NCBI RefSeq assembly: GCF_001429295.1
Contig: NZ_LMJL01000008.1
Coordinates: forward strand, 612,732-652,706
Length of the DNA: 39,975 nucleotides
From: Flavobacterium sp. Root935
Lineage (GTDB): Bacteria > Bacteroidota > Bacteroidia > Flavobacteriales > Flavobacteriaceae
Direction: 5' to 3'
Part shown: piece after piece, positions 1-8,283 of the stretch
How the letters are laid out: every line of letters starts with the position of its first letter
Position numbering within the stretch: the first letter of the stretch is position 1
Notes under the pieces: model-generated
The model's database searches: none
Seen by the model: the letters and a program-made list of their open reading frames with translations, nothing else
What the model was told of the DNA's origin: nothing
Position numbers and translations under genes: made by a program

Positions 1-28
1 GTAAAGAGTAAAGAGTAAAGAGTAAAGA
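1..28. repeat. Short tandem repeat (GTAAAGA)x4
   Basis: Four perfect copies of the heptamer GTAAAGA open the window. The array may continue upstream of base 1, so its true length is unknown. The rest of the leader up to base 214 is AT-rich and holds no gene I can support. Confidence 0.9.
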
Positions 29-214
29 ATACATAATAACTAGTAATCAGGCTGGCTAATCTCCTACTTAGAAAGCTGAGAAAAATAAATATTAACCTTA
101 AAAAACGAAGAAAAACAACCCAAAACCAAAACTAAAAAAGCCATCCAGCTCCTACACCAGATGGCCAAGATTTTTAACAATTAATCCAGTAACCATTAAA
201 AAACAAGCAAATTT

Positions 215-3200
215 ATGAAATTACGCTGTAAAACAACCATGTTTGACAGGGAAAAGAAATCATCTTTTTTTCACTTGTCAAAAAAAACCATTATGATCAT
301 GCGAATCAGTTTATTCCACATTTTCTTACTGACCTGCGGCACTCCAATGGTATTTGCTACCGAAATGAGCGGTCAGAATTTAGAATCGATATCTGTTGAT
401 ATTGAACTTCATAATCAAGACATTAAAACTTTATTTAAGACAATAGAAAATAAAACGGGACTACTGTTTGCTTATCAGCCGCAGATCATAAAAGATTTTC
501 CAAAAGTAACTACACCACGAGGACGCCGCAGTGTTAGTGATATTTTGAATACCGTATTTCAGGGCAGTAATTTAGTTTACAAACAAGTAGATAAAAACGT
601 TGTCATTTATAAAAAAGAAACTCCTAAAACCACAGCATCAAAAACAGATGACAGTGAAGCCAATTACATGCTAAATGGTAAAGTGCTGGATGAAAATGGC
701 CTGCCTCTGCCGGGTGTGTCTATTGCAGTTGTAGGAAGCAATAAACAGGGCGTTTCAGATTTTGATGGTCAGTTTTACATCGAACTGCCAGCAGGGAAAC
801 ACGTGCTGAAAGTATCTTATTTAGGATATAAAACACAACAGGTTACCGTTGAAAACCAAACCTCTATTACCATTAAAATGCAGCCCGATCTGGCTAAACT
901 AGATGAAATCGTAGTGATTGGTTACGGCACAACGACAAAAAGAACTTCAACTGGGTCTGTAGTGAAAATTACATCTGAAGATATTGAAAAACAACCGATA
1001 ACCAATATTCTGCAAACGCTGCAGGGAAGAACTCCTGGCGTTTTTGTAACGCAGACTTCGGGTTATGCAGGAAGTGATATGAATATTAGTGTCCGCGGGC
1101 GAAACTTTATTGAAGGCAGTAATATTCCTCTTTATATCGTAGATGGAGTTCCATACATTGGAGACGACATTAAACAACAGGTGCAGGATCAAAATGTGAT
1201 TAGAGGAGCTCAAAAATCAACAAGTCCGCTAAACATCATTAATCCAAATGATATCGAAAGCATCGAAATTTTAAAAGATGCCGATGCAACGGCAATTTAC
1301 GGTTCAAGAGGTGCAAACGGTGTTGTACTGATTACGACTAAAAAAGGCAAGTCTGGAAAAACTGAGTTTACCATAACTACCAACTCTGGAGTTTCGGAAG
1401 TAGCACATATGGTCAAAACATTAGATACTCCCGCTTACCTGAACATGCTGCAGACTGCTTTGAATAATAACGGCGATGTTGCTGATGTTGGCAGTAACGG
1501 TATTGCCCTTACAGACTGGGATCCTAATGCTTATACAAACTGGCAGAAAAAATTAATTGGAGGAACTGCTAACTTTAATAATTATTCGGCATCTTTAAAA
1601 GGCGGGAACGAAACAACGAATTTCCTTTTGAGTGGTGCTTACCATAAAGAAACTACGGTTGTGCCTGGAGATTTTAGCTATGATAAATTCTCTACTAATT
1701 TTAATATTAATCACAGCACATTAGACAGGAGATTAAAAATTGGTGCTTCGGTAATTTTTGCTACAGATAATAATAAACTACCATTTTTTGATATCACAAC
1801 ATATGCGGTCGGCACTGCTCCTAACCGTCCTTTATACAATGCAGATGGCAGCTATTATTGGTCACCAGACTATTTTAGTGATATAAATCCTCTTGCCGCT
1901 CTAGAGAAGAGAGTAGACGATAAAGGACTCAATTTAATTACCAGCTTTAATCTTCAATACGAAATTGCAAAAGGACTTTCTTTCAAAACAGATCTAGGAT
2001 ATGGAAGAGCTCAAATGCAGACCAAACAATTTATGCCAGGATCGGCAGTTAATCATGTTTATGCTGAAGCAAACGGCAGTAATGTAAACTTTCAAAGATC
2101 TTATACGGTTTCAACTAATAATACCAATAATTTTACTGTTGAGCCTCAGCTTAATTATACAACAGAATTATGGAAAGGAAACTTAACAGCACTTGTTGGA
2201 GGTTCATTGCAGAATAGAAAATCAGAGATGCCTTCTTATGTGAATTCAAATGGTTACAGCTCAGATAATTTAATTGGTAACTTAGGAACTGCAGAAAGCA
2301 TTACTGCCAACAATGGAAGTGTTGAATATAAGTACATTTCCCTTTTCAGCAGATTAAACTATAATATTCAAAACAGGTACATACTAAACGTTAACTTTAG
2401 AAGAGATGGCTCATCCCGTTTTGGAGCGAATAATCGTTTTGGAAATTTTGGTTCTGTTGGTGCAGCCTGGGTATTTACACAGGAAAAATTCTTAAACAAT
2501 CTTTCATGGTTAAGCTTTGGAAAACTACGCTCTAGTTATGGTGAAATTGGAAGCGATGCTATTGGAGATTACCAATATGCTGATACTTTTGACACTCGTA
2601 CATATGGAAGCGGAAATGCTTCAATGACAGCAGCTAGAATTGCAAACCCTAACATTAGATGGGGATTAACAAAGAAATTTGAAGCGGCACTTGATTTAAG
2701 TTTCCTAAACGACCGCATTTCTTTTACCGCAGCTTATTATAAAAATACTTCGAGTAACCAATTGGTAAACTATACCCTTAGTGCACAGGCAGGTTTTACA
2801 ACTTATACGGCAAATTTACCGGCTGAAGTTGAAAATAAAGGGTGGGAATTTACCCTTGGTACAACAAATATTCATACTAAAAATTTAAACTGGTCAACTT
2901 CTTTTAATATTTCAACCAATTCTAACAAATTAGTATCATTTTCTGGAATAGAGTTTACCAGCTACTATTCTCAATATGTTGTTGGAAAACCTTTAGGCGG
3001 CAGATATTTATACAACTTTACAGGTGTTGATGCAGATGGAATTGCTCAATTTGAAGATAAAAATGGAGACGGCAGAATCTCCAGCGGATTTGCAGAAACC
3101 GGCAGAGGAGACAGAAAATATTATGGACCAACTTATCCGCAATATTATGGCGGTATCTCCAATACGATTAGCTATAAGGCTTTTACTCTTGATTTTTTAT

Positions 3201-3598
3201 TTCAATTTGTAAAACAGGATGGTACAACTTTAATGACGGACACCGGGGCACAACCAGGTTATCCTTACAGCACTGCAAATTTTCAAGTGGATGAGTATAA
3301 TCATTATTTAGCGCAGGGAAATGTTTTAAGCTCTGGTTTTCAAGATAGTTTCTATGATTATATGGGATCAAATGCCTCAATTATAGATGCATCGTATATA
3401 AAACTTAAAAATGTAAGTGCTTCTTACCAAATTCCTTTAGATGAGGCAACAAAGAAATATTTGCAGAGTATCCGACTTTCGATTCAAGGACAAAACTTAG
3501 TAACATTTACTAAGTATAAAGGTCTTGATCCTGAAACACAGGGATTGGCACTTCCGCCATTACGTACTATAACTTTTGGAACTCAGTTTACATTTTAA
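215..3598 (+). CDS. SusC/RagA-family TonB-dependent outer membrane receptor with STN domain
   Basis: Outer membrane TonB-dependent transporter of the SusC class, 1127 residues, which forms a pedal-bin complex with the SusD protein encoded next. A long basic N-terminus precedes the hydrophobic signal peptide (about residues 27-48), so the real start could also be the ATG at 293. Next come an STN (secretin/TonB N-terminal) domain at about 52-120, a carboxypeptidase-regulatory-like beta domain at about 150-225, the plug (starting near LDEIVVIGYG, about 227) and a long beta-barrel ending in aromatic F-T-F. The STN domain is known in this family to signal to a FecR anti-sigma factor. No such regulator pair lies beside this gene in the window, so it may be upstream of base 1 or elsewhere. 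The substrate cannot be read from sequence; the downstream M16 protease suggests a peptide or protein. Confidence 0.95.
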   Translation: MKLRCKTTMFDREKKSSFFHLSKKTIMIMRISLFHIFLLTCGTPMVFATEMSGQNLESISVDIELHNQDIKTLFKTIENKTGLLFAYQPQIIKDFPKVTTPRGRRSVSDILNTVFQGSNLVYKQVDKNVVIYKKETPKTTASKTDDSEANYMLNGKVLDENGLPLPGVSIAVVGSNKQGVSDFDGQFYIELPAGKHVLKVSYLGYKTQQVTVENQTSITIKMQPDLAKLDEIVVIGYGTTTKRTSTGSVVKITSEDIEKQPITNILQTLQGRTPGVFVTQTSGYAGSDMNISVRGRNFIEGSNIPLYIVDGVPYIGDDIKQQVQDQNVIRGAQKSTSPLNIINPNDIESIEILKDADATAIYGSRGANGVVLITTKKGKSGKTEFTITTNSGVSEVAHMVKTLDTPAYLNMLQTALNNNGDVADVGSNGIALTDWDPNAYTNWQKKLIGGTANFNNYSASLKGGNETTNFLLSGAYHKETTVVPGDFSYDKFSTNFNINHSTLDRRLKIGASVIFATDNNKLPFFDITTYAVGTAPNRPLYNADGSYYWSPDYFSDINPLAALEKRVDDKGLNLITSFNLQYEIAKGLSFKTDLGYGRAQMQTKQFMPGSAVNHVYAEANGSNVNFQRSYTVSTNNTNNFTVEPQLNYTTELWKGNLTALVGGSLQNRKSEMPSYVNSNGYSSDNLIGNLGTAESITANNGSVEYKYISLFSRLNYNIQNRYILNVNFRRDGSSRFGANNRFGNFGSVGAAWVFTQEKFLNNLSWLSFGKLRSSYGEIGSDAIGDYQYADTFDTRTYGSGNASMTAARIANPNIRWGLTKKFEAALDLSFLNDRISFTAAYYKNTSSNQLVNYTLSAQAGFTTYTANLPAEVENKGWEFTLGTTNIHTKNLNWSTSFNISTNSNKLVSFSGIEFTSYYSQYVVGKPLGGRYLYNFTGVDADGIAQFEDKNGDGRISSGFAETGRGDRKYYGPTYPQYYGGISNTISYKAFTLDFLFQFVKQDGTTLMTDTGAQPGYPYSTANFQVDEYNHYLAQGNVLSSGFQDSFYDYMGSNASIIDASYIKLKNVSASYQIPLDEATKKYLQSIRLSIQGQNLVTFTKYKGLDPETQGLALPPLRTITFGTQFTF

Positions 3599-3609
3599 AT
3601 CTCAAAATC

Positions 3610-4980
3610 ATGAAAAATATTTCAAATAAATATACCTATATATTTTCATTTTTTCTTTTGCTAGGAATTACGAGCTGTGACGATGCTCTTGATGTTGATA
3701 TCCCTAGTAATCAATTATCATCAGAAAATGTGTACTCTACAGAAGCAACTGCTGAAGCCGCTGTAAACGGAATCTACCAAAGTATGGTTACAGATTTTTA
3801 TTATAACAGAGTGCATTCTATTCTTGGAGAAACTGCTGATGAATTGGTGCCAGCAGCTGGTATTGCCAATGTTTACAGTTCTAATGAAATCCCAGAAACC
3901 GACGGAACTATAAATGGTAATTGGGGCGAATTATATAAAACTATCTATAACGCAAATAACGTAATTGAAGGAATCTCTAAAAGTACTTCTCTTAATGATG
4001 TGAAAAGCAAGCGATGGATTGCAGAAGCAAAATTTTTACGAGCGTATTGTTATTTTTATCTGACTAATCTTTGGGGAAATGTGCCTTTAGTACTGACTAC
4101 AAATGTAGATGTATCTGCACTGTTGCCGCAATCTCCGCAAGAAACTGTTTATGCACAAATTTTGCTTGATTTAACAGATGCGTCAAAAGATCTTCCAACG
4201 GATTACAAAGATTATGACCAAGAAAGAATTAGAGCTACAAAATGGGCTGCAGAAACTTTATTGGCAAGGGTAAATCTTTATTTAGGAAGATGGACTGAAG
4301 CCGCTGCTCATGCCTCTACAGTAATAAACCAGACAGGAACTTACAAAATAATTACTGATCTGGGAGATGATAACAGTCCGTTTATTGCAGACAATGATGA
4401 AGCTATATTACAGATACCTTACTTTAATGTTGATTACACATACGAAGGATCTTCTGTATTTACAACCGGTGGTACTTTTTTGCTGAGAAAAGGCAATTCG
4501 CTCTTTGAAACTGGTGACGCCAGAAAAACAAATTGGACAATTGATATTACAAATGGAGCCGGCGTATTATTAGGTATCGCACCTTATAAATATCACAACG
4601 GATTTGGTGATTCTCCTGTAGAACGCTCTACTGTATTAAGATTAGCAGAGCTGTATTTAATTAGAGCCGAAGCCAGAGTAAGATCAAATGATATTATAGG
4701 TGCCCAGCAGGATATTAATGTTCTTAGAAATAGAGCCTTATTAAATGATACTACCTTAACAGATGTAAATCAGTTGCTAGACTTAATTGCTCTTGAAAGA
4801 CAACGCGAGTTCTTTGCAGAAAACGGACATCGATGGCTGGACCTTAAAAGAACTGGCAAACTAGATGAAACCCTCTCTGTTTTATCTGATAAAATCTGGA
4901 AAACTACAGATAATTTATATCCAATACCAGAACCTGCTATTCGTTCTAATCCCTTTTTAATCCAAAATAAAGGATACTAA
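3610..4980 (+). CDS. SusD/RagB-family outer membrane lipoprotein
   Basis: Substrate-binding lipoprotein partner of the SusC protein just upstream (11-bp gap, clearly co-transcribed). It is 456 residues long. The signal peptide ends in a lipobox (GITSC, Cys at about residue 23) followed by acidic residues, as expected for a surface-exposed lipoprotein. The body shows the helical TPR-like SusD architecture: the AEAKFLRAYCYFYL segment near 138 and the C-terminal pattern RQREFFAENGHRWLDLKR near 395 are family hallmarks. It is shorter than many glycan-binding SusD proteins (500-600 residues). This is compatible with a small or peptide ligand but does not prove one. Confidence 0.95.
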   Translation: MKNISNKYTYIFSFFLLLGITSCDDALDVDIPSNQLSSENVYSTEATAEAAVNGIYQSMVTDFYYNRVHSILGETADELVPAAGIANVYSSNEIPETDGTINGNWGELYKTIYNANNVIEGISKSTSLNDVKSKRWIAEAKFLRAYCYFYLTNLWGNVPLVLTTNVDVSALLPQSPQETVYAQILLDLTDASKDLPTDYKDYDQERIRATKWAAETLLARVNLYLGRWTEAAAHASTVINQTGTYKIITDLGDDNSPFIADNDEAILQIPYFNVDYTYEGSSVFTTGGTFLLRKGNSLFETGDARKTNWTIDITNGAGVLLGIAPYKYHNGFGDSPVERSTVLRLAELYLIRAEARVRSNDIIGAQQDINVLRNRALLNDTTLTDVNQLLDLIALERQREFFAENGHRWLDLKRTGKLDETLSVLSDKIWKTTDNLYPIPEPAIRSNPFLIQNKGY

Positions 4981-4994
4981 AAAATTAAAAATAA

Positions 4995-5031
4995 CGCAAG
5001 AATGTACTTTCAACAAAAATACATTCTTGCG
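4995..5031 (+). terminator. Perfect 12-bp hairpin between susD and the ABC transporter genes (attenuator or terminator)
   Basis: CGCAAGAATGTA at 4995-5006 pairs perfectly with TACATTCTTGCG at 5020-5031 across a 13-nt loop, and is followed by ATTTTAAAA. The T-run is weak, so this may be a partial terminator or a 3'-end stabilising structure rather than a full stop. It sits 15 nt before the ATPase start codon. Confidence 0.7.
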
Positions 5032-5045
5032 ATTTTAAAAACACT

Positions 5046-5993
5046 ATGGAAACAACAATTGTAAGAGTTGAGGATTTGTCGCATCAATACAGTAAGGATT
5101 GGGCAATACAAAATATAAGTTTTGAAATTAAAGAAAATAGAATTTTAGGTCTTTTAGGATCTAATGGAGCTGGAAAATCAACTACAATGAATATTCTTTG
5201 CGGCGTGCTAAACCAAACAAGCGGCAATATTTTTATTGATGGAATAAATCTAAAGGAAAACCCGGTTGAAGCCAAAAAATTAATTGGTTTTTTACCGCAG
5301 ACACCACCTTTGCACTTAGATCTAACGGTAGATGAATATCTAATTCACTGTGCGGAACTGCGTCATGTAAAAAAAGAAGATTTAAAAAATGCTTTAGAGA
5401 AAGCCAAGGAACAATGCGGTATTTCACATTTCAGCCACCGATTAATTCGAAACTTATCCGGAGGTTACAGACAACGTGTAGGTATTGCTCAAGCTATTAT
5501 TCACGAACCTAAATTAGTAGTTTTAGATGAACCAACAAACGGACTTGATCCTAACCAGATTTTAGAAGTTAGAAAATTAATCAAAAAAATATCAAAAGAT
5601 AAAGCCGTTATTTTCTCTTCTCATATTTTATCCGAAGTTCAGGCAACCTGCCAGGATATCAGGATGATTGAAAACGGACATATGGTTTTTGCCGATACGC
5701 TTGATGCCTTCAATAACTACATCGAAGCAGATAAATTGACAGCAAGTTTTGAAAATCCACCGCAAGTCGAATCTTTAACAGCTATTCCAGAAGTGACAGA
5801 TGCCGTTTTTCTTTCTCCTAAAAAAGTGCAGATAACATTTGACGGAACTCAGGAAGTTGCCGAAAAAATCATTTCGTTAAGTGTTCATAACAATTGGAAA
5901 TTACGTGAAATTCAATTCGAAAAAGTTTCTCTAGATGAAATCTTCGCACAATTATCTAAAAAAGCACCTTCTAAAAACGCTATTCCTTCTTAA
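5046..5993 (+). CDS. GldA-like ABC transporter ATP-binding protein
   Basis: Cytoplasmic ATPase of an ABC-2 type transporter, 315 residues. Visible motifs are Walker A GSNGAGKST (about 38-46), Q-loop Gln near 85, signature LSGGYRQR (137-144), Walker B LVVLDEPT (157-164) and the switch His near 193 (SSHILSE). All residues needed for ATP hydrolysis are present. The extra C-terminal beta region (about 230-305) is typical of the GldA/DrrA/CcmA-type subfamily. The next gene, 11 bp away, encodes the membrane partner. In F. johnsoniae gldA is separate from gldFG and acts in gliding; this copy is linked to a fused permease and an M16 protease behind a SusCD pair. I therefore read it as a paralog with another job, and give no gene symbol. 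Confidence 0.9.
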   Translation: METTIVRVEDLSHQYSKDWAIQNISFEIKENRILGLLGSNGAGKSTTMNILCGVLNQTSGNIFIDGINLKENPVEAKKLIGFLPQTPPLHLDLTVDEYLIHCAELRHVKKEDLKNALEKAKEQCGISHFSHRLIRNLSGGYRQRVGIAQAIIHEPKLVVLDEPTNGLDPNQILEVRKLIKKISKDKAVIFSSHILSEVQATCQDIRMIENGHMVFADTLDAFNNYIEADKLTASFENPPQVESLTAIPEVTDAVFLSPKKVQITFDGTQEVAEKIISLSVHNNWKLREIQFEKVSLDEIFAQLSKKAPSKNAIPS

Positions 5994-6004
5994 AAAACAA
6001 ACAA

Positions 6005-8272
6005 ATGAAAACAATATATAGAATTGCTAAAACAGAGCTCAACACTATGTTTTACTCACCTGTCGCATGGGTTGTTTTAGTAATATTTTCAATCCAGTCC
6101 AGCTGGAAATTTTTCAACTCTATTGAACGTTTTGAAAAAGCACAAAAAATTGGAGAGGGTCTTGGCAACTTAACTCAGATTACATTTTCAGGCTTCAATG
6201 GTTTATATACAGAAATGCAGAATTATTTATACTTGTATGTGCCGCTTTTAACAATGGGACTAGTAAGTCGCGAAATTAACAGCGGTTCGATCAAACTGTT
6301 ACTTTCTTCGCCAATTAAAATTAAAGATATTGTACTTGGTAAATATTTAGCTATCGCTGCTTACTGTCTTTTATTCATTGTGATATTAGGATTACAGGTT
6401 GGTATTGCGTACTTCTCTATTGAAAATTTAGATTTAAAATTTGCCGTATCAGGTCTTATTGGTTTGTATTTATTGGTTTGTACATATGCCGCAATCGGGC
6501 TTTTTATGTCTTGCCTCACTTCTTATCAGGTTGTGGCTGCGATCAGTACTTTGGTAGTTTTGGCAGGTTTAAATTTCATCGGCAAACTTTGGCAGGATGT
6601 TGAAGTTGTAAAAGACATCACCTATTTCCTTTCTATCTCCGGACGTGCAAATGAAATGCTGGAAGGTCTTATCATCAGTAAAGATGTAATCTACTTTATT
6701 TTGGTAAGCAGTCTTTTTATAGTATTGAGCATCTATAAACTACAGACAGGAAGAGACGCACAAACAATCTCAAAAAGAGTTTTAAAATATACTTTACTAG
6801 TCACAATTGTTTTATCATTTGGCTATATTACTTCCAGAGCTTCTCTTACGCTGTATCAAGATATGACGCGTACAAAAGACAGAACATTAACAAAAACCAG
6901 TTTAGATATTGTCAAAAAAATAGACGGCCCTATAAAGTTAACTACTTATGTAAACTTACTAGACATCAACTATTATATGGCGATGCCTTACTCTCAAAAT
7001 TCAGATATAGCAAGCTTTGAAAAATACACCCGTTTTATACCACAGATGGAAATGGAATATGTGTATTATTATGATACTTCAAACAATGAAGCTCTATATG
7101 CTCAAAACCCTGGATTAAACGACAAAGAGCTTGCGCAGAAAATGATCGAAACACAGGATTTAAAGCTAAAAAAACTTTATTCTCCAGAAGAGATTAAAAA
7201 GGTTGTAGATTTAAAACCTGAGCAGAATAGAGTTGTACGAACTATTGAATATAACGGTAAGAAAACATTCTTAAGAATGTATGACGATATGTTTAAGGTT
7301 CCTATGGAAAAAGAAATCTCCGCCTCTTTAAAACGTCTGGTCGTTCCTGCTCCTAAAATCGTTTTTGCAACCGGCAACATGGAAAGAAGCGTTGATAAAA
7401 TTGGAGATAAAAATTACAAAACTGGTTTTAATGAAATCACTTTCAGATATTCACTTATCAATCAAGGATTTGATGTTTCTTCTGTAGATATTAATGCGCA
7501 GAATATTCCAGAACAAACCACAATTTTAATCATTGCCGATCCGAAAACGCAATTGAGCCAAGGTGCTGTAGACCGCATCAATAAATACATCGATCAGGGA
7601 AAAAATGTAATGCTTTTGGCTGAACCTGAAACGAATTCTGCTTTGGCCGCTGTAACAGATAAGTTGGGTTTAAGTTTTACCAAACAAGCTCTAGTTCAAG
7701 AAAGTGAAACTAATTCGCCAGATTATTTAGTTACTGAAGTTTCAAAAAATATTGATTCGACTGTAATCAAATTAACTAAAAACAAAGACAACAATCCAAT
7801 TCCGTTTTTAGGAAGCAGTGGGATTAAAATGGTAAAAGACGTTGGTTTTAAAGTGACACCGCTTTTAAAAACCAACACACAGCCGGCTTGGGAAGCAAAG
7901 ACTGGAATTACTTCAATTCCTGAAGATTTGAAAAAACAACCTGCTGTAACTGCTGTTCCGCTTGCTATAGCTTTAACCAGAAATGTAAATGGTAAATCAC
8001 AAAAAATAATTGTGGCAGGAGATGCCGATTTTATGGGTAATGCCGAATTAAGCCGAGGCGGATCAGGAACATTTCAGTTTTTTACTGATATCTTCAGCTG
8101 GTTTACCAATTATGAATTTCCTATAGACACCACTCGACCTGAAAATATCGATAAAAAAATAACGGTAAATGCCAATCAGGTTTTCATGAGTAAAATTGTA
8201 TTTATTGCACTGTTTCCTTTATTGATTATACTCAGTGCTGCTTTCATACTGATTAGAAGAAACAGAAGATAA
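6005..8272 (+). CDS. Fused ABC-2 permease (GldF-like) and GldG-like extracytoplasmic domain protein
   Basis: Inner membrane partner of the upstream ATPase, 755 residues. Residues 1-245 are an ABC-2 permease with about six hydrophobic helices and the segment GLVSREINSGSIKLLLSSPI (about 86-105) typical of GldF-type permeases. A further helix at about 260-280 leads into a large extracytoplasmic GldG-like domain (roughly 285-725). A final helix at about 728-748 is followed by the basic tail RRNRR. GldF (about 240 aa) and GldG (about 560 aa) are separate proteins in the gliding machinery. The length and domain order here match a head-to-tail fusion of the two. It is spaced 11 bp from the next gene, the M16 protease, pointing to one functional unit. 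Confidence 0.85.
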   Translation: MKTIYRIAKTELNTMFYSPVAWVVLVIFSIQSSWKFFNSIERFEKAQKIGEGLGNLTQITFSGFNGLYTEMQNYLYLYVPLLTMGLVSREINSGSIKLLLSSPIKIKDIVLGKYLAIAAYCLLFIVILGLQVGIAYFSIENLDLKFAVSGLIGLYLLVCTYAAIGLFMSCLTSYQVVAAISTLVVLAGLNFIGKLWQDVEVVKDITYFLSISGRANEMLEGLIISKDVIYFILVSSLFIVLSIYKLQTGRDAQTISKRVLKYTLLVTIVLSFGYITSRASLTLYQDMTRTKDRTLTKTSLDIVKKIDGPIKLTTYVNLLDINYYMAMPYSQNSDIASFEKYTRFIPQMEMEYVYYYDTSNNEALYAQNPGLNDKELAQKMIETQDLKLKKLYSPEEIKKVVDLKPEQNRVVRTIEYNGKKTFLRMYDDMFKVPMEKEISASLKRLVVPAPKIVFATGNMERSVDKIGDKNYKTGFNEITFRYSLINQGFDVSSVDINAQNIPEQTTILIIADPKTQLSQGAVDRINKYIDQGKNVMLLAEPETNSALAAVTDKLGLSFTKQALVQESETNSPDYLVTEVSKNIDSTVIKLTKNKDNNPIPFLGSSGIKMVKDVGFKVTPLLKTNTQPAWEAKTGITSIPEDLKKQPAVTAVPLAIALTRNVNGKSQKIIVAGDADFMGNAELSRGGSGTFQFFTDIFSWFTNYEFPIDTTRPENIDKKITVNANQVFMSKIVFIALFPLLIILSAAFILIRRNRR

Positions 8273-8283
8273 AAAATATCAAA

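Noticed and set aside
140..165. Hairpin GCCATC/GATGGC in the leader of the first susC gene.
   Set aside because: Only a 6-bp stem with a 14-nt loop and no strong T-run; it could be the end of an upstream gene's terminator but cannot be supported from this window.
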